Below, one piece after another: positions 53,281 through 61,130 of a stretch of DNA of 64,000 nt. Made by a program: the position numbers and the translations under genes. The DNA comes from Ruminococcus sp. UBA1409 (GTDB lineage Bacteria > Bacillota > Clostridia > Oscillospirales > Ruminococcaceae). The stretch lies in the NCBI GenBank assembly GCA_002305045.1, contig DBPX01000022.1, forward strand, positions 38,307 through 102,306. The letters are read 5' to 3'. Each line of letters opens with the position of its first letter. The stretch's first letter is position 1. The notes beneath the pieces are model-generated. The model was not told where the DNA came from. It saw nothing but the letters and a program-made list of their open reading frames with translations, and made no database searches.

Positions 53281-54111
53281 CTATACGCCCTTCCCCGCCG
53301 ACGGCACGGCAAGCTCTTCGTGGGAAGAAAAGCCTCTTCCTAGGCTGTATTTGAGCCGTATCCTGTCGACTATCAGGGCGATAAACTCGCTGTTTGTCGG
53401 CTTGCCCTTGCCGGTGTTGACGGTATAGCCGAAGAAGGAGTTTAGCGTCTCGACATCTCCACGGTCCCAGGCTATCTCGATTGCGTGGCGTATCGCCCTT
53501 TCCACCCTTGAGGGCGTGGTGGAGAACTCCTTGGCGACCGTGGGATACATCAGCTTTGTCACCCTCTCCAGCATATCCGGGTCCGAAACCGAGTGGATTA
53601 TCGCCCTCCTGAGATAGTGATACCCCTTTATATGCGCCGGGACGCCCAGCCTGTGTATCATCTCGGTGACGACAAGCTCGATATCCGGGACCTCTCCCGT
53701 GACCGAGGTCCCCCTCGAGCCGGAGCCTATGTCAAAGCCTAAAAGCTGGCTTATCCTCTCCTTTAACAGCCTCGGCTCAAACGGCCTCACAAGGTAGTAG
53801 GCGGCTCCCTCCTGCATAACCTGCCTGAGGGCAAACTCGTTCTCGCAGGGGGCGGTTATTATGAACACCGGGCGTCTTGACTGGGACTTTGAGAGCCTTC
53901 TCATAAGCTCTATTGCGTCCATGCCGGGCATCCACAGCTCGGCGACCACTACATCCGGGGACTCCTGCATACAGCCCTCGTAGACGGCGGGACCCTCCTT
54001 CGGCCTCACCAGGCAGAAAAATCCCGCAGCCCTCAGCTCGGCGGCGCATCTCAGACCGAACTCCTTTGTGTTGTCACCGATAAGCACCTTCAGCTTTTTT
54101 GACATTTTCAT
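53281..54111 (-). CDS. spo0A: Sporulation master regulator Spo0A with altered receiver site
   Basis: 276 residues. C-terminal Spo0A effector domain (about 150-265) is strongly conserved: LGVPAHIKGYHYLRRAI, TTPSRVERAIRHAIEIAWDR and GKPTNSEFIALIVD. The N-terminal receiver domain departs from the active consensus: phosphoacceptor position is Glu58 (VVAELWMP where Spo0A has DxxMP), the acidic pair is D13-N14, and the conserved Lys is Arg109 (YLVRPFEP); Thr86 remains. Glu could mimic phospho-Asp or make the protein insensitive to phosphorelay. ATG 54111 with AAAGGA upstream; an ATG two codons later is possible. Confidence 0.96.
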   Translation of the reverse strand: MKMSKKLKVLIGDNTKEFGLRCAAELRAAGFFCLVRPKEGPAVYEGCMQESPDVVVAELWMPGMDAIELMRRLSKSQSRRPVFIITAPCENEFALRQVMQEGAAYYLVRPFEPRLLKERISQLLGFDIGSGSRGTSVTGEVPDIELVVTEMIHRLGVPAHIKGYHYLRRAIIHSVSDPDMLERVTKLMYPTVAKEFSTTPSRVERAIRHAIEIAWDRGDVETLNSFFGYTVNTGKGKPTNSEFIALIVDRIRLKYSLGRGFSSHEELAVPSAGKGV

Positions 54112-54188
54112 CTATCCTTTCCTGTAGCTTTATTTTTGGCTTTCAGATTAAACGAGGCGTTATCCGCTCTTTTATCTGTCTTTTCCAT

Positions 54189-54217
54189 ATTTTAACATAC
54201 ACGCCGAAATTAATCAA
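54189..54217 (-). promoter_or_regulatory. Probable sigma-A promoter of spo0A
   Basis: TTGATT (54212-54217), 17-nt spacer, TAAAAT (54189-54194) on the minus strand. A TGTCGAA 0A-box-like word (54287-54293, plus-strand sense) lies about 70 nt upstream of the -35. Confidence 0.65.
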
Positions 54218-54396
54218 GGCATTTCATCAATTTTTCCAATCTTTGGATAGATGAACAAAAACTCTGAAAAATATTTTTAAGCCGCCTGTCGAAGGCTGTA
54301 AAATAAGCGGGACTTTTCGTCTGTAGACACTAAATATAGTGTTTTACCCGGATTTAAACCGATATATGGGACTCTCGCCGCCCATTTCGTCGGGGA

Positions 54397-54431
54397 GAAA
54401 AAACAGCGTCCCCCTAAGCTAGGGACGCTGT
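54397..54431 (-). terminator. Terminator after the GNAT gene
   Basis: Minus-strand arms ACAGCGTCCC and GGGACGCTGT (54422-54431/54403-54412), then TTTTTT. Confidence 0.88.
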
Positions 54432-54439
54432 ATTATCTC

Positions 54440-55009
54440 TTATTTCCACGGAAGCTCCCTCTTATACGGCATGACGGGCGGCTGGTCCTCCCTCCTAGGA
54501 GCTATCCTTTTTTCCATCCAGACCATATCGTACCATCTTCCGAACTTCCTGCCGCAGGCCTTAAACTCCCCCACGGCGGCAAAGCCCATATGCCTATGAA
54601 AGCTCAGGCTGTTGTCGGTTAAATACTCGTCCGCAGGGCTTGGGACTCCGACGCAGGCAAACAGGCTCACAATCCCCATTTTCAAAAGAGCCGCCTCCAT
54701 CACCCCGTACAGAAGTCTGCCGATGCCGAGACCGACAGCCTCCCTGTCAAGATATATGCTAAGCTCACAGCACCAGTCGTAGGCCGCCCTGCCGACAAAT
54801 GCTCCGGCGTAGCAGTATCCCTCCACCCTGCCGTCCCTCACGGCGACAAAATAGGGGTATTTCTTCACCGTTTTTTCCATCCTTGAAAGAATCTCCTCCG
54901 GGGTCGGCGAGAGGTATTCAAAGGAGACTGCGGTGTGCTTTACATAGTAGTCGTATATCTCTGATATCCTGACGGCGTCCTTTGGCAGAGCCTCTCTTAC
55001 CGTAATGAT
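54440..55009 (-). CDS. GNAT N-acetyltransferase with non-standard start codon
   Basis: About 188 residues, GNAT fold of the phosphinothricin/MnaT-like (YncA) group. Motif A VGLGIGRLLYGVM (acetyl-CoA loop GxGxG-like) and the late FHRHMGFAAVGEF are clear. The expected N-terminus (TVREALPKDAVRISEIYDYY then VKHTAVSFEY) is coded in frame upstream of the first Met at 54880, but no ATG, GTG or TTG stands at its head. AAAGGGAG lies 9 nt before ATC (55009-55007) and 12 nt before ATT (55006-55004); AUU or AUC is the likely start. Alternatives are a sequence error or an N-terminally truncated product from 54880. Follows the UPF0210 gene by 17 nt. Confidence 0.78.
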   Translation of the reverse strand: MITVREALPKDAVRISEIYDYYVKHTAVSFEYLSPTPEEILSRMEKTVKKYPYFVAVRDGRVEGYCYAGAFVGRAAYDWCCELSIYLDREAVGLGIGRLLYGVMEAALLKMGIVSLFACVGVPSPADEYLTDNSLSFHRHMGFAAVGEFKACGRKFGRWYDMVWMEKRIAPRREDQPPVMPYKRELPWK

Positions 55010-55026
55010 AAAAACCAGCTCCCTTT

Positions 55027-56382
55027 TTAGTTCTTGAGGCTGTGAAGCGGAGCGGGAATCTGACCGCCACGGCTTATAAACTTGGAGGGGGACATTTTAT
55101 TCACCCTCATGACGGGTCCGCAGCCAAACAGACCGCCCCAGTCAAGCTCCTCGCCGACATCCCTTCCTATAGCGGGAATAACCCTTACTGCGGTGGTCTT
55201 TGAGTTCACCATGCCTATTGCCGCCTCGTCTGCTATTATTGCGGCGATGGTGTCAGCCGAGGTATCGCCGGGGAGGACTATCATATCAAGTCCCACCGAG
55301 CATACAGCCGTCATCGCCTCGAGCTTTTCTATGCACAGCGCTCCGCTCTTTGCGGCGGCTATCATCCCTGAATCCTCCGAGACGGGTATGAAGGCTCCCG
55401 AAAGCCCTCCTACCGAGGAGCACGCCATGACTCCGCCCTTTTTGACGGCGTCGTTCAGAAGAGCCAGAGCCGCAGTCGTGCCGGGCGCTCCGCACTGCTC
55501 AAGACCTATCTCCTCGAGAATATGAGCCACGCTGTCTCCGACCTGCGGAGTGGGAGCGAGCGAGAGGTCGACTATCCCGAACGGGACTCCCAGCCTCTGG
55601 GAGGCGGTCACTCCGACAAGCTGACCCACCCTTGTTATCTTGTAGGCGGTGGTCTTTATTATGTTTGATATCTCGTTGATGTCCGCCCCGGGATTTTTAG
55701 CAAGTGCGGCTCTTACCACTCCCGGACCCGAGACTCCGACATTTATAATGCAGTCAGGCTCGCCGACTCCGTGATAGGCTCCCGCCATGAAGGGGTTATC
55801 GTCCACCGAGTTGCAGAAAACAACAAGCTTTGCCGCACCGAAGCAGCTTGAATCAACGGTCGCCTCGGCGGTCTGCCTGATTATCCTGCCCATGATACGG
55901 CAGGCGTCCAGGTTTATTCCTGCCTTTGTTGAGCCGATGTTTACCGAGGAGCACACCCGTGAGGTCTCGCTGAGTGCCTGCGGGATAGACTCTATCAGCC
56001 TCATGTCCCCGGCGGAGAAGCCCTTTTGGACCAGCGCCGAGTAGCCGCCGATTAGATTTACTCCGACTGCGCTTGCCGCCTCGTCCATAGCCCTTGCCAG
56101 CATGACAGGGCTGCCCTCGCACGCCGCTGACACCATGGCGATAGGCGTCACCGATATCCTCTTGTTGATTATCGGTATGCCGTACTCCTTTTCTATCTCC
56201 TCGCCCACCCTTACAAGGTCCTTTGCCCTTTGGGTTATCTTGTCATATACCTTAGAGCAGGCACGGCTGATGTCGGTATCTATGCAGTCAAGCAGGGAAA
56301 TACCCATGGTTATCGTCCTGATGTCAAGACATTCGTCCTGAATCATTCTGATGGTTTCAAGTATATCGCTTAAATTAATCAT
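55027..56382 (-). CDS. UPF0210/DUF711 family protein
   Basis: 451 residues of the DUF711 (PFL-family/UPF0210) type, recognisable from [15 protein letters not shown] near the start, [19 protein letters not shown], and [16 protein letters not shown]. The fold is related to pyruvate-formate-lyase-like barrels, but without known activity. The gene normally sits next to the ACT-domain UPF0237 gene, as here (175 nt upstream). AAGGGA before the ATG. Confidence 0.9.
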   Translation of the reverse strand: MINLSDILETIRMIQDECLDIRTITMGISLLDCIDTDISRACSKVYDKITQRAKDLVRVGEEIEKEYGIPIINKRISVTPIAMVSAACEGSPVMLARAMDEAASAVGVNLIGGYSALVQKGFSAGDMRLIESIPQALSETSRVCSSVNIGSTKAGINLDACRIMGRIIRQTAEATVDSSCFGAAKLVVFCNSVDDNPFMAGAYHGVGEPDCIINVGVSGPGVVRAALAKNPGADINEISNIIKTTAYKITRVGQLVGVTASQRLGVPFGIVDLSLAPTPQVGDSVAHILEEIGLEQCGAPGTTAALALLNDAVKKGGVMACSSVGGLSGAFIPVSEDSGMIAAAKSGALCIEKLEAMTAVCSVGLDMIVLPGDTSADTIAAIIADEAAIGMVNSKTTAVRVIPAIGRDVGEELDWGGLFGCGPVMRVNKMSPSKFISRGGQIPAPLHSLKN

Positions 56383-56556
56383 CCTTAATCCCTTCCCGGC
56401 AGGAGGAGTAGGACAGCCAAATTGACCTGAAAATTCCCCTGGCTGTCACCAAAATGTCACCACGGTGCTTTATAGTGCCGTATGTAAGCATTGCAGCGCC
56501 GCTCCTGCGCTTTATAATTTAGCCTCTTCGCTTTAAAGCCTAACCGGCGCCGTCGG

Positions 56557-56826
56557 CTAGATGTGGTGCATGGTGTTGAAGATATCCTCATGCATGACAT
56601 AGATTGACAGTCCCATGCTCTTCCCAAGCTCGCTCATCCTGTCGGACAGCTCAGCCAAGGGTATCGAGAGTGCGGAGATGTCAACCAGCATTACCATAGC
56701 AAAGACATCCTGCAAAACCGACTGAGTGACCTCGGTGACATTGGCGTTGTGCTCTGCACAGACCGCAGAAACCCTGGCGAGGATTCCGACGGCGTCCTTT
56801 CCGATAACCGATATTACAGCCTTCAT
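56557..56826 (-). CDS. ACT domain protein, UPF0237
   Basis: 89 residues forming one ACT domain (KAVISVIGKDAVGILARVSA, then HNANVTEVTQSVL). Small stand-alone ACT proteins of this family accompany UPF0210 and are thought to sense an amino acid-like ligand. GAAAGGA is about 10 nt before the ATG. The pair suggests a ligand sensor and its partner, but no ligand is known. Confidence 0.9.
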   Translation of the reverse strand: MKAVISVIGKDAVGILARVSAVCAEHNANVTEVTQSVLQDVFAMVMLVDISALSIPLAELSDRMSELGKSMGLSIYVMHEDIFNTMHHI

Positions 56827-56972
56827 AAACTCTTACCTGTCCTTTCGCTCAGTTAATGGCTTCTAAGCCCTGAAATTCGACCTTGATTATAGCATATTTT
56901 TTCTTTGTGTACAAGTACCCTGTAATAATTTGTGCGCCGTGCAAGGAGGTCCTAAGATAAGCCGCCTTTTTG

Positions 56973-58133
56973 TCAGGAGTATTCGCTAAGAAGCTCTCCA
57001 AGGCTCATTCCTACAAGCCTGCCGGCGTATAAAGCCTCGTCTAGGGAGTTGGCGCTTGAGCCGACCTCAATTAAGAGAGAGCCTTTTGTAAGCTCCTGAT
57101 TGTAGTTTCTGTCGGCTACAAGAATCGGCCTTGTCAGTCCGGGATAGTCCTTTTCAAGCTTGGACTGTATCTTAGACGCAAGCCTGAGATTGTAGCGGTA
57201 TCTCGGGACATTTGTACAGCCGCAGACTATCATGACCTGTGCGGCGGAGCGTCCGTCGACCTCGCAGACGGGAGCGTATCTCACCCCGGAGTCCTCCATG
57301 GCGTCCCTGTGTATGTCAAGGACTATTTTCACGGTGGGGTACTCCTCAAGAAGGCTTATGACCCGCTCCGAGCTTCTGTCATAGGCTCCAGAGTACCTTG
57401 GATAGTCGTGAACGGCGGTGTCGTGTATAACTCCGATTCCTGCCGCCTCCAGAGCGTCGGCTATCTCCCTGCCGACGGCGACGACGCTCTTGTCAAGCTC
57501 GGTGGTGCGTGAGGAGAACTCGCTGTCGTAGCTCTCCCTTTGGTACGGCTCGTAGCATTCTGTCGTGTGAGTATGCATAATTATAACCTGCGGCGAGCCG
57601 TCAAGGGATATTTCAAGCTCAGGCTCCCTTTCTAACTGCTCCTTTATGTACTCCATGTCGCTCGAGGAGCTGTTTCTCAGCATCCCGCCGCCGGGAAGCT
57701 CTATACAGCTCGAGGAGGGAGTGTAGCTATAGGTCCGCCTGATTATCCTGCCGCCGTCGGAGTTAAGGGCGTCAGGATAGGGAAGCGGCTCTTTCGGCTC
57801 CTCGTTTGGGTCCTCGGGGTCCTCAGCCTCGGCAGGCGAATCTCCTAGACTCTGATAAGGGCGATATCCTCCGCCGCCTTCCATGAGCTCAAAAAGCCGG
57901 CTGTAATCCGGGTATCCGCCGTCTGCGGAGTCCGCCGTGTCTGTCTGCGAGGACTCCGTAAGCTGTGGGAAGGACAGCGCCATCGAGCCTCCCGACGCCT
58001 CGCTCACAAGCCTGAAAAGACCTCCCGTACCCTTTAAAAAGAGGGTCAGCCCCACGCCGTACAGCACCGCAAAGGCGAAAAGCCCTCCTGCCGCAAACTC
58101 CGTAATGCTCTTTTTGAAACCCGGTCTTTGCAT
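56973..58133 (-). CDS. spoIIP: Stage II sporulation protein P (SpoIIP) peptidoglycan hydrolase
   Basis: 386 residues. One N-terminal membrane anchor (about 14-36), a Ser/Glu/Pro-rich linker (to about 160), and the SpoIIP hydrolase domain: IMHTHTTECYEPY (about 186-198), LDIHRDAM (about 268-275) and EVGSSANSLDEALYAG near the end, matching the amidase/endopeptidase metal site. Drives septal thinning and engulfment with SpoIID and SpoIIM. The start is ATG 58133 with AAAGGTGG 5 nt upstream; the GTG three codons earlier lies in the SD. Confirms the organism's sporulation lineage. Confidence 0.93.
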   Translation of the reverse strand: MQRPGFKKSITEFAAGGLFAFAVLYGVGLTLFLKGTGGLFRLVSEASGGSMALSFPQLTESSQTDTADSADGGYPDYSRLFELMEGGGGYRPYQSLGDSPAEAEDPEDPNEEPKEPLPYPDALNSDGGRIIRRTYSYTPSSSCIELPGGGMLRNSSSSDMEYIKEQLEREPELEISLDGSPQVIIMHTHTTECYEPYQRESYDSEFSSRTTELDKSVVAVGREIADALEAAGIGVIHDTAVHDYPRYSGAYDRSSERVISLLEEYPTVKIVLDIHRDAMEDSGVRYAPVCEVDGRSAAQVMIVCGCTNVPRYRYNLRLASKIQSKLEKDYPGLTRPILVADRNYNQELTKGSLLIEVGSSANSLDEALYAGRLVGMSLGELLSEYS

Positions 58134-58183
58134 ATAAGCCACCTTTCTTATGCTTTATTAACTAAAAACTTTTAAAAATTGTC

Positions 58184-58212
58184 TGGACAACTTAGCAAAT
58201 ATGTGCTAAAAT
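58184..58212 (+). promoter_or_regulatory. Promoter of the VanY-like lipoprotein gene
   Basis: TGGACA (58184-58189), 17-nt spacer, TAAAAT (58207-58212), about 40 nt before the chosen start. Confidence 0.6.
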
Positions 58213-58250
58213 GTGATTGGCGAAAATATACTCTAAAGGATTTGATTAAA

Positions 58251-59288
58251 ATGAAGAATATAAACCCCAGGGCTTCAGCCCTTATCCTAGCGGCGGCGAT
58301 GCTTCTATCCGGCTGCAGGTCGGCAGTGCATCCTTCGCCGGGAAGCGGCAATTCCCTAGCATCGGGCGAGGCTCTTATCACCGCTGAGCCGGACCAAGGC
58401 GCCGAGAGCGGGTCTGGCGATGCCTTTTCGCCTGCTTCAAGCGAGGAAACGGCACCCTCGGAAAGCGAGTCCCTGGAGCCTGATGTCACCCTCCCCGAGT
58501 CCGAGTCTGAATCCGAGTCGGAGTCGGAATCTGAATCCGAGCCGGAATCTGAGCCGGAGTCTGAGCCGGAGCCGTCCTTGGAGGAGGAAGAGCCGTCCTA
58601 CGAATCAGTCGGCGGGGAGTCCGGGGATGCTAAGGAGGATATTGACATAGACGCATCGGACAACGGCTACATCTTCAGCGAGGAGGACGACTTTTTCTTC
58701 CTTGTCAACAAGCAGTATCTTCTGCCGGAGGACTACGAAATCGAGACCGAGACGGTGCAGGGCAGCTACGAGATGGAAAAAACCGCCGCCAAGTACATGA
58801 GGCAGATGATAGAGGCAGCCGCCCAGGACGGCATCGAGCTTAAGGTGATGTCCGCATACAGGACGGTGAGCTATCAAAAGAGGCTTTTCGAGCGGAATGT
58901 AAGCTCCCGGATGGAGAGCGGCATGAGCTACGACGAGGCCTACTACGACACCTCTATCAACATAGCTCCTCCCGGCGGGAGCGAGCACAACGCAGGTCTT
59001 GCAGCTGACATCATTGACACCGACCACTGGGACACCTACACCGCCTTCGAGGACACAAAGGAGTTTGCCTGGCTCCAGGAGCACGCCTGGGAGTACGGCT
59101 ACATTCTAAGATATCTAAAGGGAAAGGAGGAGATAACCGGCTATATCTACGAGCCGTGGCACTACAGGTATGTCGGCGTGAAATACGCCAAGGCTGTGAG
59201 GGACAGCGGACTCTGCCTCGAGGAATACTTTGAGGAGTATGTCCTAAGCGAGGGGGAGGAGCCTAGCTTCCCGTGGCAAAAGCCCTGA
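58251..59288 (+). CDS. VanY-type D,D-carboxypeptidase lipoprotein (M15B)
   Basis: 345 residues. Signal peptide with lipobox at Cys22 (LLSGC), then a low-complexity Ser/Glu/Pro region (about 60-125, many Glu-Ser dipeptides), and an M15B peptidase domain (about 170-340). Metal ligands are expected in GGSEHNAGLAADIID (SxHxxGxAxD) and YEPWHYRYVG. Removes terminal D-Ala from peptidoglycan pentapeptides; the linker probably spans the wall. ATG 58251 (AAAGGA upstream) is preferred to the ATG at 58179 because it places the signal peptide at the N-terminus. Divergent from spoIIP. Confidence 0.88.
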   Translation: MKNINPRASALILAAAMLLSGCRSAVHPSPGSGNSLASGEALITAEPDQGAESGSGDAFSPASSEETAPSESESLEPDVTLPESESESESESESESEPESEPESEPEPSLEEEEPSYESVGGESGDAKEDIDIDASDNGYIFSEEDDFFFLVNKQYLLPEDYEIETETVQGSYEMEKTAAKYMRQMIEAAAQDGIELKVMSAYRTVSYQKRLFERNVSSRMESGMSYDEAYYDTSINIAPPGGSEHNAGLAADIIDTDHWDTYTAFEDTKEFAWLQEHAWEYGYILRYLKGKEEITGYIYEPWHYRYVGVKYAKAVRDSGLCLEEYFEEYVLSEGEEPSFPWQKP

Positions 59289-59360
59289 GGGAGTCCCTAC
59301 AAAGGGAGGTCCTAAAAGGGTAAGCAGAACCTTTTTAACGATTAATCAAAGGAGCAAATC

Positions 59361-59810
59361 ATGAATATAGCATTTTTCCTGACAATCAAACAGGATGTCG
59401 CCTATGTGTATGAGGACAGCTCTATCCGTCAGGCGCTCGAAAAGATGAGGCACCACGGATATACGGCTATCCCTGTTATATCAAGGAACGGAAGGTATGT
59501 CTCGATGGTGACGGAGGGAGATTTTCTTTGGTTCATGCTCGACAGAAGCACAGAGGACATCAACGGAGTCTCCATCTATGACGCCGAGGAGCTGTCCCTG
59601 AAAAGCATACTCAGGGAGAACTCGGCAAGGGCCGTTAGGATAACCGCCTCGATGGAGGAGCTTTTGGAGCTTGCCATGAATCAGAACTTCGTCCCGGTGA
59701 CCGACGACGACGGAGTATTCATCGGGATTATCACCCGAAAGAACATCATGAGGCAGTTTATCAAGAGCACCGTCATGTCCTCCTCGGCGGTGGGTCAGGG
59801 AAAAGAATAG
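59361..59810 (+). CDS. CBS-pair domain protein
   Basis: 149 residues made almost only of two CBS motifs: ALEKMRHHGYTAIPVISRNG and MEELLELAMNQNFVPVTDDD followed by GIITRKNIMRQFI. CBS pairs bind adenosine ligands such as AMP, ATP or c-di-AMP. The stand-alone form suggests a small cytoplasmic sensor that modulates an unknown partner. AAAGGAG 6 nt before the ATG. Possibly cotranscribed with the preceding peptidase gene. Confidence 0.85.
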   Translation: MNIAFFLTIKQDVAYVYEDSSIRQALEKMRHHGYTAIPVISRNGRYVSMVTEGDFLWFMLDRSTEDINGVSIYDAEELSLKSILRENSARAVRITASMEELLELAMNQNFVPVTDDDGVFIGIITRKNIMRQFIKSTVMSSSAVGQGKE

Positions 59811-59998
59811 CCCAAGCCGGGAAAAATATCTGTCGAAACGGCGGCGCTTAGAGTCCTGCGGTGAAATTTGATTCCGAATACGGCACTCTGCACTTTGACT
59901 GCGGCTCTTTAACGCCTCTTTACATGGAAATTTCACCAAATTTAAAAAATAAAACTGTACATTTATTACAATGTTATATAAAACAGCACAATAATTTA

Positions 59999-60027
59999 TT
60001 GACAACTGCCGCTTTTCGGATTATAAT
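59999..60027 (+). promoter_or_regulatory. Consensus sigma-A promoter of the small lipoprotein gene
   Basis: TTGACA (59999-60004), 17-nt spacer, TATAAT (60022-60027), 55 nt before the ATG. Confidence 0.92.
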
Positions 60028-60081
60028 TATCTTGCGATTATTCCAATCGACAAAACAAAATATATCGGGGGATTAATTCAA

Positions 60082-60462
60082 ATGAAAAAATTAATTTCTG
60101 TAGCGCTCGCCTTCGTAATGGTTATGTGTCTGTTTACCGCCTGCGGAGCGGCTGTTCAGCCTGCCGGCACCTACGCCGACCAGTACGGTACCTCTATCGT
60201 TGAGATTGGGGCTTACGACGCTAAGGAGGAAACCGGCAGCTTTAAGATGACCAACACCCTTAACGAGGACATTCTCCTTGAGGGAAGCTACACTCTTGAG
60301 GTCTGCGAGTCTGACATCTCCAGCTGGGTCGATGTCACCCTTACCGACGGAACTACCATGACCTTCCTTTACGATGTCACCATGGATGTTCTTCAGGACC
60401 AGAACTCTCTTATCAACTACTTCGGTCCTAACGCATCCCAGGAGGAGGCTCCCGCAGCCTAA
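60082..60462 (+). CDS. Small secreted lipoprotein, 126 aa
   Basis: Signal peptide with lipobox at Cys21 (LFTACG), followed by a beta-rich domain of about 95 residues (IVEIGAYDAKEETGSFKM, then ILLEGSYTLEVCES) and an acidic Pro/Ala-rich C-terminus. Strong promoter and GGGGGA 8-10 nt before the ATG suggest good expression. Membrane-anchored on the outside. I recognise no family; the gene stands alone with two terminators after it. Confidence 0.8.
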   Translation: MKKLISVALAFVMVMCLFTACGAAVQPAGTYADQYGTSIVEIGAYDAKEETGSFKMTNTLNEDILLEGSYTLEVCESDISSWVDVTLTDGTTMTFLYDVTMDVLQDQNSLINYFGPNASQEEAPAA

Positions 60463-60605
60463 GACGAAGTCTTGTCTTATTAGACGAGGTACTGCAGGAC
60501 CTTGTCCTTAGTGCAGGGTCTTAGCTGACGCCGTCTTAGCCGCTCTTGGCAGATACCGCCCTTGTGGCGTCAGCCGCCAAAGCCGGCAGGAGTTAAAGAT
60601 GCACT

Positions 60606-60656
60606 ACAGCCCGAACGCTCAGGCTTTGCCCAGCAGTGTCGGGCTGTTCGTCTTTT
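60606..60656 (+). terminator. First terminator after the small lipoprotein
   Basis: Arms ACAGCCCGA (60606-60614) and TCGGGCTGT (60639-60647), then TCGTCTTTTT. Confidence 0.85.
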
Positions 60657-60689
60657 TGGCTCTCTGCGGGATTCAACCGTCAAACATTA

Positions 60690-60724
60690 AAGCACCGCCA
60701 AATTACTGACGGTGCTTTTCTTTT
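60690..60724 (+). terminator. Second terminator
   Basis: Arms AAGCACCG (60690-60697) and CGGTGCTT (60710-60717), then TTCTTTT. Confidence 0.8.
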
Positions 60725-60772
60725 GGCTGTACTTCCTGCAGGCTAAAGGACCGACCTTGCCTCCCCGCCAGG

Positions 60773-60804
60773 CTGCGAAGCAGCTTAACTCGCTGTCAGG
60801 CGAA
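60773..60804 (+). repeat. Short hairpin module, second copy of 30386-30417
   Basis: 28 of 32 bases equal to the module at 30386-30417, with a CTGC-GAA-GCAG hairpin and a GTCA-loop hairpin. Confidence 0.7.
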
Positions 60805-60904
60805 TTTCACTGCAAAGCAATGCCACTCGGCGTCAGCCGAAATACCGCTGCGAAGCAAAGCCCTCCCAACCGCTCCATCCCACAGAGCAAAGCCGCCCCG
60901 GATA

Positions 60905-61062
60905 TGCAAAGTGAGCCGCCCCGGCTTCAGCCGGGGCGGAATGATTGCCGGTTAGCGGGGAGGACAGCCTCCTGCCGTATCTTAGGGGGTGCGTGGGTGT
61001 CAGGCTTTAATAAGACCTGCCCGGCAATCAATCGGTCAGCTAAGCTGACAGCTCACTTTGCA
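60905..61062 (+). repeat. Structured repeat, copy B (158 nt)
   Basis: P1 TGCAAAGTGAGC (60905-60916) / GCTCACTTTGCA (61051-61062); P2 GCCCCGGC-TTCA-GCCGGGGC (60918-60937); P3 GATTGCCGG (60943-60951) / CCGGCAATC (61021-61029); P4 GTCAGC-TAA-GCTGAC (61035-61049). Same layout as copy A at 30172-30327, with compensatory changes in P1 (two pairs) and P2 (one pair). It sits between the lipoprotein terminators and the end of typA. No gene is seen from 60725 to 61130. Confidence 0.8.
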
Positions 61063-61130
61063 TGAGTTTGCCTCTTTATCAAACTGTGGCAGAGATACCG
61101 CTGCCGTCAGGCAATCGCTGCCAGGCAGGC

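Noticed and set aside
59830-59840. TGTCGAA as a Spo0A box (also at about 41739)
   Set aside because: A 7-mer is expected several times by chance in 64 kb; only the copy upstream of spo0A has supporting context.
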